A stretch of 48,484 nucleotides of DNA, taken from positions 1 through 48,484 of the forward strand of contig DASSLY010000018.1 of NCBI GenBank assembly GCA_035689185.1. Reading direction: 5' to 3'. This stretch comes from DASSLY01 sp035689185. GTDB taxonomy: Bacteria > Actinomycetota > Actinomycetes > Actinomycetales > Dermatophilaceae. The position numbers and the translations under genes were made by a program. Every line of letters begins with the position of its first letter. The stretch's first letter is position 1. Of the stretch, positions 39,284 to 48,035 are shown piece after piece. Under the pieces are notes generated by a model. The model did no database searches. It saw only the letters and a program-made list of their open reading frames with translations, and was not told the DNA's origin.

Positions 39284-40119
39284 GTCTGACCACCAACCCG
39301 TCCGCCTGCGTTGTCCCGCCGCCCCGCCACGACCTGGGCGCCGACCTCGGCGAGCTCGGCCTCCGGCAGGAAGCGCAGCCCCTCGACGTCCACGATCGCC
39401 ACCGTGGGGAAGATCCGCCGCGCCAGGTCCGGGCCGCCGGTCGCGGAGTCGTCGTCCGCGGCGTCATACAGGGCCTCCAGTGCCAGCCGGACCGCCTCGG
39501 CCGCCGACAGCCCGGGCCGCCACAGCTTCTTCATCGCCCCGCGTGCGAACAGCGAGCCCGAGCCGACGCTGTGGTGGTTGTGCTCCTCGTAGCAGCCGCC
39601 GGTCACGTCGTAGGAGAAGATCCGCCCCCCGCGCCTGTCCAGGTCGTAGCCGGCGAACAGCGGCACCACAGCAAGGCCCTGCATCGCCAGCCCGAGGTTG
39701 CCGCGGATCATCGTGGCAAGCCGGTTCGCCTTGCCCTCCAGGGACAGCAACGTGCCCTCGATCTTCTCGTAGTGCTCCAGCTCGACCTGGAACAGCTTCA
39801 CCAGCTCGATCGCCACGCCGGCCGTGCCCGCGATGCCCACCGCGGAGTAGTCGTCGGCTTCGAACACCTTCTCCATGTCGCGGTTGGCGATCAGGTTGCC
39901 CATCGTGGCGCGCCGGTCCCCCGCCAGGAGCACCCCGGCGGCGAACTCGACGGCGACGATGGTCGTCCCGTGCGGTGCCTCCAGCGACGACCCGGCCGGC
40001 AGCGTTCGCCGGGACGGCAGCAGGTGCGGCGCGTGCGCGCCCACGAACTCGGTGAACGAGGACGACCCGTTGGCCAGATACGCCCCGGACAGGCCGGAGC
40101 GCCCACCCGGTCCGCTCAC
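39280..40119 (-). CDS. prcB: Proteasome beta subunit PrcB
   Basis: A 279-residue precursor. The propeptide (residues 1-51) ends at APHG, and Thr52 in TTIVAVEFAAGVLLAGDRRA is the N-terminal nucleophile after autocatalytic processing. The GDRRAT loop, a Lys (MEKVFEADDYSAVGIAGTAG) and GSGSLFARGAMKKL are standard beta-subunit features. It forms the two inner rings of the 20S particle. GTG 40119 overlaps the pup stop (GTGA). Confidence 0.96.
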   Translation of the reverse strand: MSGPGGRSGLSGAYLANGSSSFTEFVGAHAPHLLPSRRTLPAGSSLEAPHGTTIVAVEFAAGVLLAGDRRATMGNLIANRDMEKVFEADDYSAVGIAGTAGVAIELVKLFQVELEHYEKIEGTLLSLEGKANRLATMIRGNLGLAMQGLAVVPLFAGYDLDRRGGRIFSYDVTGGCYEEHNHHSVGSGSLFARGAMKKLWRPGLSAAEAVRLALEALYDAADDDSATGGPDLARRIFPTVAIVDVEGLRFLPEAELAEVGAQVVAGRRDNAGGRVGGQT

Positions 40120-40319
40120 TGGCCGCCCTTCTGGACGAACCCGCGGACGAACTCCTCGGCGTTGGACTCCAGCACCTCGTCGATCTCGTCCAGGACGCTG
40201 TCGATGTCCTCGTCGAGGGCGTCCTTGCGCGCGGTGGCCTCGGCGGCGCCGGCTGGGTCCGGCCCGTCGTCGGGCGCGTCGTCGCGGCGCTGTGGTCGGC
40301 TTTGCTCCTGGCTGGGCAT
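40116..40319 (-). CDS. pup: Prokaryotic ubiquitin-like protein Pup
   Basis: A 67-residue disordered acidic protein from ATG 40319: MPSQEQSRPQRRDD, a helical AEATARKDALDEDIDSVLDE, then IDEVLESNAEEFVRGFVQKG and a C-terminal GQ. The terminal Gln must be deamidated by Dop before ligation by PafA. GGGAGG 6 nt upstream favours this start over ATG 40331. It heads the pup-prcB-prcA unit, about 105 bp downstream of dop. Confidence 0.95.
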   Translation of the reverse strand: MPSQEQSRPQRRDDAPDDGPDPAGAAEATARKDALDEDIDSVLDEIDEVLESNAEEFVRGFVQKGGQ

Positions 40320-40424
40320 GGATCCTCCCACGTGCTGGTCGGGTACACGGCGAGCCTAGTCGTGCCCACCTGGCCGGCCACGCGGCATACCAGGGCGGTG
40401 GTATGTCGCCGCGGCTCGGGGACC

Positions 40425-41942
40425 TCAGGAGGTCGCGGCGGCGAGCTCCCGCAGCAGCGTCGCCGCGTCCGGGCTGCGGTCCAGCAGCGCCCCGACGCTG
40501 GCCTTCGTGCCCCGAAGCGGCTCCAATGTCGGCACCCGTTGCAGCGAGGAGTGGCCGGGAACGTCGAAGATCACCGAGTCCCAGGAGGCGGCAGCGACCT
40601 CGGCCGGGTACTTGGCCAGGCAGCGGCCGCGGAAGTAGGCCCGGGTGTCCTCCGGCGGGTGGTCCATGGCGTGCTCGACGGCTGCCTCGTCCACCAGCCG
40701 CTCCACCCGGCCGCGGTCCTGCAGCAGCCCGAAGATGCCCTTGTCGGCGCGGACGTCGGACCACTGGATGTCGATGGCCTTCAGCCGAGGGGAGCTCCAG
40801 GCCAGGTTGTCCCGGTCCCGGTAGCCCTGCAGCAACGCCAGCTTGGCGACCCAGTCCAGTTCCCGCTCGCAGCTCATCGGGTCCCGCTCGAGCTTGGTGA
40901 GCACCTCGGCCCAGCGTGCCATCACCTCGGAAGTGTCCGGGTCGACCTCGCCGGCGTAGCGGTCGTGCAGGTACTTCTCGGCCCGCTCGTGGTAGGCCCA
41001 GAGAATCTGCACCGGGGTGATCGTGGTGCCGTCGCGCAGCTCGACCGTGGTCTGCAGGGTCGGGTCGTGGGACACCTCGTGCAGGGCGGCGACCGGCTTG
41101 CGGATGCTCAGGTCGAGGTCGATCACCTTGTCCTCGATCATCGCCAGTACCAGGGCGGTGGTGCCGAGCTTGAGCAGGTTGGCGACGTCGCTGTGGTTGG
41201 CGTCGCCGATGATGACGTGTAGCCGGCGGTAGAGGTCGGCCACGGCGTGCGGCTCGTCGCGGGTGTTGATGATCGGCCGCTTGAGGGTGGTCTCCAGCCC
41301 GACTTCGACCTCGAAGAAGTCAGAGCGCTGGGCGATCTGGTAGCCGCTCTGGCCCGAGTCCTGGCCGATGCCGACCCTGCCGGCGCCGCAGATGACCTGC
41401 CGGGCGACGAAGAACGGCACCAGGTGGCGGACCACGTCGGCGAACGGGGTCTCCCGGCGCATCAGGTAGTTCTCGTGGGTGCCGTACGAGGCGCCCTTGC
41501 CGTCGGTGTTGTTCTTGTAGAGGTTGACCCCGGCGGATCCGCGGCTGAGCTGGCGGACCGCCTCGCGCATCACCCGCTCGCCGGCCTTGTCCCACTGGAT
41601 CGCGGCGCGGGGTGAGGTCACCTCCGGGGAGGAGTACTCCGGATGGGCGTGGTCGACGTAGAGCCGGGCCCCGTTGGTGAGGACGACGTTGGCCAGTGTC
41701 GGGTCCTCCTCGTCGGTCAACTGGGACGGGTCGGCGTACTGCCGCCCGACCTCGAACCCCCGCGCGTCCCGCAACGGGGCCTCGTCCTCGTAGTCCCAGC
41801 CGGCCCGCTTGGCCCGCATGCCCCGGGTGCTGGCGTAGGCGTTGACGACGTGCCCGGACAGCAGCATCGGGTTGGCGGTGGGGTCGCCCGGGACCGAGAT
41901 GCCGTACTCGGTCTCGATGCCCATCACCCGGCGCACTGTCAC
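40425..41942 (-). CDS. dop: Pup deamidase/depupylase Dop
   Basis: A 505-residue paralogue of PafA: VRRVMGIETEYGISVPGDPT, LTNGARLYVDHAHPEYSSPE, LYKNNTDGKGASYGTHENYL and KRPIINTRDEPHAVADLYRR. The loop after DPTANPML with the downstream residues seen only in Dop (including WDYEDEAPLRDARG) distinguishes it from PafA. It converts the C-terminal Gln of Pup to Glu and can remove Pup from substrates. GTG 41942 follows TAGGCT by 7 nt. The ATPase gene usual upstream is replaced by a sigma factor gene. Confidence 0.95.
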   Translation of the reverse strand: MTVRRVMGIETEYGISVPGDPTANPMLLSGHVVNAYASTRGMRAKRAGWDYEDEAPLRDARGFEVGRQYADPSQLTDEEDPTLANVVLTNGARLYVDHAHPEYSSPEVTSPRAAIQWDKAGERVMREAVRQLSRGSAGVNLYKNNTDGKGASYGTHENYLMRRETPFADVVRHLVPFFVARQVICGAGRVGIGQDSGQSGYQIAQRSDFFEVEVGLETTLKRPIINTRDEPHAVADLYRRLHVIIGDANHSDVANLLKLGTTALVLAMIEDKVIDLDLSIRKPVAALHEVSHDPTLQTTVELRDGTTITPVQILWAYHERAEKYLHDRYAGEVDPDTSEVMARWAEVLTKLERDPMSCERELDWVAKLALLQGYRDRDNLAWSSPRLKAIDIQWSDVRADKGIFGLLQDRGRVERLVDEAAVEHAMDHPPEDTRAYFRGRCLAKYPAEVAAASWDSVIFDVPGHSSLQRVPTLEPLRGTKASVGALLDRSPDAATLLRELAAATS

Positions 41943-41949
41943 GCCCGCC

Positions 41950-41955
41950 AGCCTA
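41950..41955 (-). promoter_or_regulatory. Predicted -10 element, leaderless dop transcript
   Basis: TAGGCT on the minus strand ends 7 nt before the dop GTG, in the 27-bp gap after the sigma factor gene. dop therefore can be transcribed independently of its upstream neighbour. Confidence 0.5.
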
Positions 41956-41969
41956 TGCCGCCTGGAGGG

Positions 41970-42578
41970 TCAGGCGGTGAGCATCTCCAGCTCGCCACGG
42001 TCGGCCTCGGAGGTCTCAAGCTGCCGCCGCAGCCGGTGCAGGGCCCGCTGCCGGGTCGGTCCGATGCTGCCCACCGGTATCCCCAGCCGCGTGCTCACCT
42101 CGACGTAGGAGACGGATGCCTCGCCGAACAGCAGGCCCAGCAGCTCACGCTGGACCGGCGGGAGCGTGTGCAAAGCCCGCCGCACGACGCCGGCGAGCTG
42201 CCGTGCCACCAGCGCATCCTCCAACGGGATCGGCTCGGCCTGCTCGCCGGCCAGGTCCTCCACCGTGGGGTGCAGGACCACCCGGCTGCGGCCACGCAGC
42301 ACGCGGAACGCCTCGTGGCGCGCGGTCGTCGCTACCCAGCCGGCCAGCCGTTCCGGCTCGCGGATCTGCTCGGCGTGGCGGAACAGGAGCAGCCAGGTGC
42401 GCTGGGCCACGTCCTCACAGTCCTGGGGGCGCAGCCGGTGCCGCCCGCACACCGCCCGGATGACCGGGGTGTATGCGGTGACCAAGGCGGACCACGCGGT
42501 GTCGTCGCCCTGTCGGGCACGTCGGAGCAGGTCTTCGGTGGTGCTGGCGTGGTGCGCGTCGATACTGCGTAAGGCCAT
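41970..42578 (-). CDS. RNA polymerase sigma factor, sigma-70 family (ECF-like)
   Basis: A 202-residue two-domain sigma factor. Region 2 reads GDDTAWSALVTAYTPVIRAV then DCEDVAQRTWLLLFRHAEQI. Region 4 reads VVRRALHTLPPVQRELLGLL then SYVEVSTRLGIPVGSIGPTR. It lacks regions 1.1 and 3. GAAGGAAA precedes ATG 42578. No anti-sigma gene is adjacent; its nearest neighbours are dop and, across a repeat array, the patatin/kinase operon. The signal and regulon are unknown. Confidence 0.85.
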   Translation of the reverse strand: MALRSIDAHHASTTEDLLRRARQGDDTAWSALVTAYTPVIRAVCGRHRLRPQDCEDVAQRTWLLLFRHAEQIREPERLAGWVATTARHEAFRVLRGRSRVVLHPTVEDLAGEQAEPIPLEDALVARQLAGVVRRALHTLPPVQRELLGLLFGEASVSYVEVSTRLGIPVGSIGPTRQRALHRLRRQLETSEADRGELEMLTA

Positions 42579-42670
42579 GACGGGTTTCCTTCGGGTCCAG
42601 GCGCCACGGGCGCAGCGCCGTCGACCCAAGCCTCATCCGCGGCAACCGGCGCCACATCGGTGCGACCACG

Positions 42671-42957
42671 GCACCCGGCACGGGAAAACCCTTGCGCGCG
42701 CACGGATCCCAACCTGTTCGCCCGCTACGACTGTGCCGGCACGGGAAACCCTTGCGCGCGCACGGATCCCGACCTGTTCGCCCGCTGCGACTGTGCCGCC
42801 ACGGGAAAACCCTTGCGCGCGCGGGGATCCCGACCTGCTCGTCCGGGACGACTGTGCCGGCACGGGAGAACCCTTACGCGCGCACGGATCCCCAGCTGTT
42901 CGCCCGCTACGACTGGGCCGACACAGAGAACCCTTACGCGCGCAGGGATCCCATCTC
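42671..42957. repeat. 60-61 bp tandem repeat, about five copies
   Basis: GGATCC recurs at 42704, 42764, 42825, 42886 and 42946, spaced 60, 61, 61 and 60. The unit contains CACGGGAAAACCCTTGCGCG, GCACGGATCCCGACCTGTTC and CGCCCGCTACGACTGTGCC. The last copy contains the final codons and stop of the response regulator gene (42934). The array fills the 355-bp gap ahead of the sigma factor gene; the 42579-42670 remainder shows nothing. Confidence 0.88.
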
Positions 42958-43599
42958 GTGCAGGTAGGACAGGACGCTCAGCACCCTCCGGTTCTGCGTG
43001 TTGTCCTCGGCCTGCAGGGGCAGCTTGGCGAAGATCGCCGCGATGTAGCTCTCGACCGTGCGGGCCGACAGGTGCAGGGCCTTGCCGATGCCGATGTTGG
43101 ACCGTCCCTCGGCCATCAGCGCCAGAACGTCATGCTCGCGCTCGGTAAGCACGGCCAGTGCCGAAGTCCGGTTGGTGTTCTCCAGCAGCCGGACGACCAC
43201 CTCCTGGTCCACGGCGGTGCCACCGCCGGCGATGCGCTCCATCGCGTCGACCAGCGCCGGCACGTCGTCGACCCGGTCCTTGAGCAGGTAGCCGAGACCG
43301 TTGGCGCCGTCGGCGAACAGCCGCCGGGCCCAGACCCCTTCGGCGTAGGTGCTGAGCACGAGCACCCCGACCCCGGGGAACGCCTGCTTCACCGACAGGG
43401 CCGCCCTGATCCCCTCGTCGGTGTGGGTCGGCGGCATCCGGATGTCCAGGATCACCAGATCCGGCCGAGCCGTGGCCAGCACCGCGTCCAGGGCCGCGGG
43501 GTCGGCCAGGTCGGCGACCACATCCAGCCCAGCTGCGGTGAGCAGACCGGCCAGCCCACGGCGGAACAGCACCGAGTCGTCCACGAGCACGACCCTCAT
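42934..43599 (-). CDS. NarL/LuxR-family response regulator
   Basis: A 221-residue regulator: receiver MRVVLVDDSVLFRRGLAGLL with phosphoacceptor Asp52 in LVILDIRMPPTHTDEG, then KDRVDDVPALVDAMERIA. The C-terminal LuxR HTH is AVLTEREHDVLALMAEGRSN, IGIGKALHLSARTVESYIAA. ATG 43599 overlaps the kinase stop (ATGA). The final codons (MGSLRA, TAA) lie inside the fifth copy of a 60-bp repeat array, so the 3' end was probably shaped by the repeats. Confidence 0.92.
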   Translation of the reverse strand: MRVVLVDDSVLFRRGLAGLLTAAGLDVVADLADPAALDAVLATARPDLVILDIRMPPTHTDEGIRAALSVKQAFPGVGVLVLSTYAEGVWARRLFADGANGLGYLLKDRVDDVPALVDAMERIAGGGTAVDQEVVVRLLENTNRTSALAVLTEREHDVLALMAEGRSNIGIGKALHLSARTVESYIAAIFAKLPLQAEDNTQNRRVLSVLSYLHEMGSLRA

Positions 43600-45377
43600 G
43601 CGGGCTCCCCTGTCGGTTCGGCGAAGGCCACGGGGAACGAGGCGGTCACGGTCGTGCCCCGTCCGCCAGAGACCAGGGTGAGCCGTCCGCGCAGCGCCTC
43701 GACCCGGTCGCGCAGGCCGGCGAGCCCGCCGCCGGGCACGACGGAGGCGCCGCCCCGGCCGTCGTCGCGCACCGTCACCGCCACCCGGTCGCCGTCCAGG
43801 CCCACGGTGACCGTCGCCGAGGTGGCGGCGGCGTGCTTGGTCGCGTTGGCGAGCGCTTCGGCGACGAAGAAGTAGATGGCCCCTTCCAGTGCCGGTGCGA
43901 GCCGCTGCTGCTGCAGCCGGGCGTCGACGTCCAGGTCGAGCGGCAGCGACGAGGTCGCCCGCAGCGCGGGCAGCGCGGCCGGGAGCCCGCCCTGGGTCAG
44001 CGCGGCCGGGTGGATGCCGCGGGCCAGCCGGCGCAGGTCGGTCAGCGCATCGCCGAGCCGCCCCCGGGCCTCGCGCACCACTCCCCGGACGTCGCCGTCG
44101 CCCACCAGGTCCACCTTGGCCAGCGTGGCCGCGACCGCCAACAGCTGCTGCTGGGCACCGTCGTGCAGGTCCCGCTCGACCCGGCGCCGCTCGGCCATCC
44201 CGGCCTCCACGATGCGGGTGCGGGACTCGTCCAGCTCGGTCATCTTCACCAGCAGGTCCGAGGTCAGCCGGGAGTTCTCCAGCCCGAGGCGCAATGCCGA
44301 GACCGCCGACAGCAGCACCGACTCGTCGGAGACGGCCCGCTGGTCGTAGGTCATCGTGACCAGTGGGCGGCCGTCCTCGCGGCGGATCTCGACCTGGTGC
44401 TGCCGGTCGGTTGGGGATGGCGTCCGGTCGCCCGGCCAGGAGAGGGCCAGGCTGGGGTCACCGACCACTTGGCGCATCAGCTGCTGCGTGGCGCCGAGGT
44501 CCGCCGACGCGGCGGTCCGCAGCATCCGGTCGACTACCGCGGCTGCGGCCACCCGGCGTCGAAGCAGATCCGCGACCAGGGCGAGCGGGATCAGTCCCGC
44601 ACTCACATTCCGGATGGTCGCGCCGTGGACGGCCCCCAGATCCACCGGCAGGTGGAGCCACACCGCCTGGTCGACTGCGGCACCGGCGCCGCAGACCGCG
44701 ACGATGACGGCAAGCGGAGTGATGGACTGCCGGGCCAGCCCGGTAGCGGTGACCGCGCGACGCAGCAGCACGGCGGCCGTCGCCGCCAGCAGCACGACTC
44801 GCAACGCGACGACGCCGCGGTGGAGCACCCAGTCGTGCCACCACGGCAGCCCCAGCGACGGCCAGCCGTCCGGGCGGTAGAAGCCGTCGGCGAGCGCGCC
44901 CGCAGTGAGCATGGCCGGCACCCGCAGCGCGATGCAGGCGACCACGAGGGCCCACACCAGCCGTCGCTGAGGGGCGCTGAGCCGGTCGCGCGGGTACCGC
45001 AGGACCAGTGCCACCGTCGCGGGAAGGTAGCCCAGCTCGAAGGCGTAGCCCAGCGCGGACAGCTGCCCGACCTCCGCCCAGTGCGGCGTGTTCAGATCCC
45101 CTGGCACGGTGGCCCAGGCCACGGTCAGGCAAGCCCAGCCGTTGGCCGCGGGCAGCCGGGTGAGCAGCAGCGCGACCCCCACGACGACGAAGGAGGTCAC
45201 CGAGACCCAGGTGATGGCGACCTCGGCGGCGTCCAGAGGCAGCCGCGGCGCCGACAGCACCACTTTGGCGGCAACCGCCGCCGTGCCGATCGACAACGCG
45301 AGCAGCGGCACACCAGGACGGGCCACACCTGATTGTGCTGCCGCGGTGACGCGCCGTGCCAGCCGGTTTGTCCTCAC
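43596..45377 (-). CDS. NarL-type sensor histidine kinase with multi-helix N-terminus
   Basis: A 593-residue kinase. The N-terminal half has about nine hydrophobic segments without a large exported domain. The C-terminal half has HisKA_3 (AERRRVERDLHDGAQQQLLA with the phospho-His in RDLHDG) and HATPase (YFFVAEALANATKHAAATSA, DDGRGGA, GGGLAGLRDRVEALRGRL). It likely senses a membrane or lipid-phase signal. GTG 45377 overlaps the patatin stop (GTGA). With the adjacent response regulator it forms one operon. Confidence 0.88.
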   Translation of the reverse strand: MRTNRLARRVTAAAQSGVARPGVPLLALSIGTAAVAAKVVLSAPRLPLDAAEVAITWVSVTSFVVVGVALLLTRLPAANGWACLTVAWATVPGDLNTPHWAEVGQLSALGYAFELGYLPATVALVLRYPRDRLSAPQRRLVWALVVACIALRVPAMLTAGALADGFYRPDGWPSLGLPWWHDWVLHRGVVALRVVLLAATAAVLLRRAVTATGLARQSITPLAVIVAVCGAGAAVDQAVWLHLPVDLGAVHGATIRNVSAGLIPLALVADLLRRRVAAAAVVDRMLRTAASADLGATQQLMRQVVGDPSLALSWPGDRTPSPTDRQHQVEIRREDGRPLVTMTYDQRAVSDESVLLSAVSALRLGLENSRLTSDLLVKMTELDESRTRIVEAGMAERRRVERDLHDGAQQQLLAVAATLAKVDLVGDGDVRGVVREARGRLGDALTDLRRLARGIHPAALTQGGLPAALPALRATSSLPLDLDVDARLQQQRLAPALEGAIYFFVAEALANATKHAAATSATVTVGLDGDRVAVTVRDDGRGGASVVPGGGLAGLRDRVEALRGRLTLVSGGRGTTVTASFPVAFAEPTGEPA

Positions 45378-47929
45378 TGCACCGCGTCGATCGCCTGCCC
45401 GACCAGGTTCCACCCGAGCTGGCGGTACGCCTCGAAGTCGAACTCGTCGTAGACCTCCAGCTCGTTGGCCCAGGACGGGAACCCGGGATGGCGCAACCGG
45501 TAGGCCTGCACGTCCCACGGCAGCTCACCCGCGAGGACCGCCTTCACGTAGACGATCCGGCAACGGTGGCCGTCGGGGTAGCGCGCCGTGGCGAGGGTCC
45601 ACGCGCGTCGGGCCGTCATGTCGCGACGCATCGGCGCGGGATCGAAGCTGACCTCCACGCCGAGGTCCATCCGCGCGGTGGCGATCGCGTCGCCCATGGC
45701 CGGGAACTCGTCCTCGGTGTCGCCGGAGCCGTCCATCATGAAGATGCTCGACGGCCGGCGGCGCAACGCCTCGACCAGGCCGAGGTTGTCGTAATGACCA
45801 CCGTCGGTCACATACACGTACTGGTCGTAGATGCTGGGTGACCCCAAGGCTTCGCGCACGACCTGTAGGCCCGAGGCGTTGTCGAGCAGCCAGTTCGCCC
45901 CCGCGATCGGCCTGCGCCACCATCCGGGGAGCCGTTCAGCAGCGCTCGGGGTCCAGTAGGGGCTGCGGATCCAGACGCCGAGGCGGATGTTGGCCAGCGC
46001 CAGCAGCAGCCGGCTCGGGCCGAGCTGCTTGCCCTGCCGCCCGGCCAGCGGTGAGATGGCGGCCCCCGACATCGCCACGGCCTCGTCGATCGACAGCGAC
46101 CCGCCGCCGAAACGGTCGTAGTCCTCGACCGCGAGCAGGCGCGACCCGCCGGGCAGCCGGGCATCGGTGAATCCCACCTGTTCGCCCAGAACGATCGGCG
46201 TGGCGCCACGGCCGGCGGGGACCATGGCGACGTCATTCATGCTTACCGTCGCGCAAAGCACGAGCGTCGGGGCGCGGTCCTTGTCCGACCACTTCAGGTC
46301 GGTCAGCGTCGGCATCGACTTCAACGGGACCTCGTTGCCAGAGAACCCGGCTTGGTTCTCCCAGCGCAGCACGCTCGGGGACTTCCCGCCGGGTGGGACC
46401 TGGAGGTACCCCCAGCCGAGCTGGCGGCGGTAGAACGGGAACAGTGACGTGCGGTCGGCGGCGACGCCGACCCGGATGACGAGCACGATCACCAGCGGCG
46501 CCAGCAGGTAGTCCAGACCCGGCATCCGGGGGGCGGACAACAGGTCGTTCACCATCACACTCATGAGCAGCAGGAAGGTCAGGGCGACGAGCAGCACACC
46601 CAAGGCCGGGACCAGAACTCGGCGGACCCGGCGGAGGACGACCTGGATCCACGGCGGCTCCCTGTCGGTTCCTGTCGGCGCAGCCCCGTCTCGGACCGTC
46701 TGGGTCACGAGCGCGACCACCGCAGCAAGGACCGCGGTGAGGATCTTGCCCTGGTTCTCGCTGATGCTCGGAAGCCGCAGCGACGGCCAGTTGGCGATGA
46801 ACCACGGAAGGCCGACGACGAGCAGCGTGTAGACCAGGGCGAGTCCGACCAGTGCCGCAGGCAGTCGGTCCATGATCGTTGCCAGGGCGTCGAGCGGCTC
46901 GTTACGCCGCGCCGACTTCTCCACCGTCCGGTATGCCGCTACGCGTCGCCGCAGCGGGTCCGCCCCGCGGCCGAGAATGAAGACCGCCATTCCGCACAGG
47001 AGCGCGACAGTCGGCAACGCGAGCGGGAGCGAGACCTCGGTCGTCAAGGGTCCCCACCCGATCGAGACCTTGTGCCCACCGGGGTTGAACACCCAGGACC
47101 TGCCGATGGGGCTGAACTGGGCACCTCCGCGCGCGTTGCCGAGCATGGCGACGATGCCGACGTGCTGGGCCACCAACCACGACAGCGCCCGGGCCGCGGC
47201 CCAGCCGATCGCGAGGTTCACCAGGATCCCGTAGGCGAACGAGGCGAGCAGGCTGAAACGCACCAGGCGCGATGACGCGAGGTAGTTGGACCGCGTCCGC
47301 AGGGCCGCCTCCTCGTCCCCGCCTGGCTCGAACGGGCGGCCGTCGCGGAAGCCGGGGCCGCGGCGGTAGCGAAGGGTGGCGTAGGCGGCTGCGATGTAGC
47401 TGCCGCCGCTCACGCCGATGATGGCCTTGGCGTGCTCGTAGCGGCCGTCGTGGTCCAGTCGCTGCAGCCCGCCCAGGCAGAACGCCGCCGACTTGATGCC
47501 GCCACCGGAACAGACGATGAGCTCCCCTGCAACGGAGTCCAGTTGCGGCTTGGTCCGGCGCACCAGCGGCCTGGTGTTGCCGAGGGTCAGGGCGATCAGG
47601 GCGAGCAGTCGCAGCAGCAGCACGACCAGCACGAGCACGGTGACCGCTCGCAGCGCCGTCGTGAGGTCCGCAGGCATCTGCCGGCCGAACCGCCTGGACT
47701 CCCATTGCCAGCCCTCCATCAGCGCGAGCACGCCGATCAGGGTCGCCCCGCTGCCAGCGAACTGGCGGATGCGGGCGCGGAGCTGGACCCCGATCGGGGT
47801 CAGGCGGAGCAGGTCGTCACGCTCGTCCTGCGGGCCGGCCACGGGGACAGCCTGCTGCGGCGCGGCCGGTTTCGCCTCACCTGGCTCGGCTGGGGTGTTG
47901 CCCGCCGGGTCGAGCGCCGTCGCGGTCAC
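45374..47929 (-). CDS. Membrane-embedded patatin-like phospholipase
   Basis: An 851-residue protein. The patatin catalytic elements are split by membrane segments: ELIVCSGGGIKSAAFCLGGL (oxyanion loop) and IIGVSGGSYIAAAYATLRYR (Ser nucleophile, GxSxG) lie near residues 145-200, and VTDGGHYDNLGLVEALRRRP (the DGG catalytic Asp) lies near residue 730. Between them are about eight hydrophobic helices. AGGAGG precedes GTG 47929. It is predicted to hydrolyse acyl ester bonds of membrane lipids. It is co-transcribed with the sensor kinase and its response regulator. Confidence 0.85.
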   Translation of the reverse strand: MTATALDPAGNTPAEPGEAKPAAPQQAVPVAGPQDERDDLLRLTPIGVQLRARIRQFAGSGATLIGVLALMEGWQWESRRFGRQMPADLTTALRAVTVLVLVVLLLRLLALIALTLGNTRPLVRRTKPQLDSVAGELIVCSGGGIKSAAFCLGGLQRLDHDGRYEHAKAIIGVSGGSYIAAAYATLRYRRGPGFRDGRPFEPGGDEEAALRTRSNYLASSRLVRFSLLASFAYGILVNLAIGWAAARALSWLVAQHVGIVAMLGNARGGAQFSPIGRSWVFNPGGHKVSIGWGPLTTEVSLPLALPTVALLCGMAVFILGRGADPLRRRVAAYRTVEKSARRNEPLDALATIMDRLPAALVGLALVYTLLVVGLPWFIANWPSLRLPSISENQGKILTAVLAAVVALVTQTVRDGAAPTGTDREPPWIQVVLRRVRRVLVPALGVLLVALTFLLLMSVMVNDLLSAPRMPGLDYLLAPLVIVLVIRVGVAADRTSLFPFYRRQLGWGYLQVPPGGKSPSVLRWENQAGFSGNEVPLKSMPTLTDLKWSDKDRAPTLVLCATVSMNDVAMVPAGRGATPIVLGEQVGFTDARLPGGSRLLAVEDYDRFGGGSLSIDEAVAMSGAAISPLAGRQGKQLGPSRLLLALANIRLGVWIRSPYWTPSAAERLPGWWRRPIAGANWLLDNASGLQVVREALGSPSIYDQYVYVTDGGHYDNLGLVEALRRRPSSIFMMDGSGDTEDEFPAMGDAIATARMDLGVEVSFDPAPMRRDMTARRAWTLATARYPDGHRCRIVYVKAVLAGELPWDVQAYRLRHPGFPSWANELEVYDEFDFEAYRQLGWNLVGQAIDAVQ

Positions 47930-48035
47930 TGAAGCCTCCTGTGCTGGGAAGAGCCGCACGTTCGCAGGCATCCTCGCGGGCGGCCACCGGCTCGGGTACC
48001 GGGAAAACCCGTGATCACCTGACAGGCTCTGGCCC

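Noticed and set aside
38417..40119. HslV-type protease instead of a 20S proteasome
   Set aside because: Two distinct subunits, a beta propeptide ending before Thr52, and adjacent pup and dop genes identify PrcA/PrcB.
42633..42863. Repeat-encoded minus-strand protein within the 60-bp array
   Set aside because: The frame is held open only by repeat units that shift by one base between copies, with no start signal and no known similarity.
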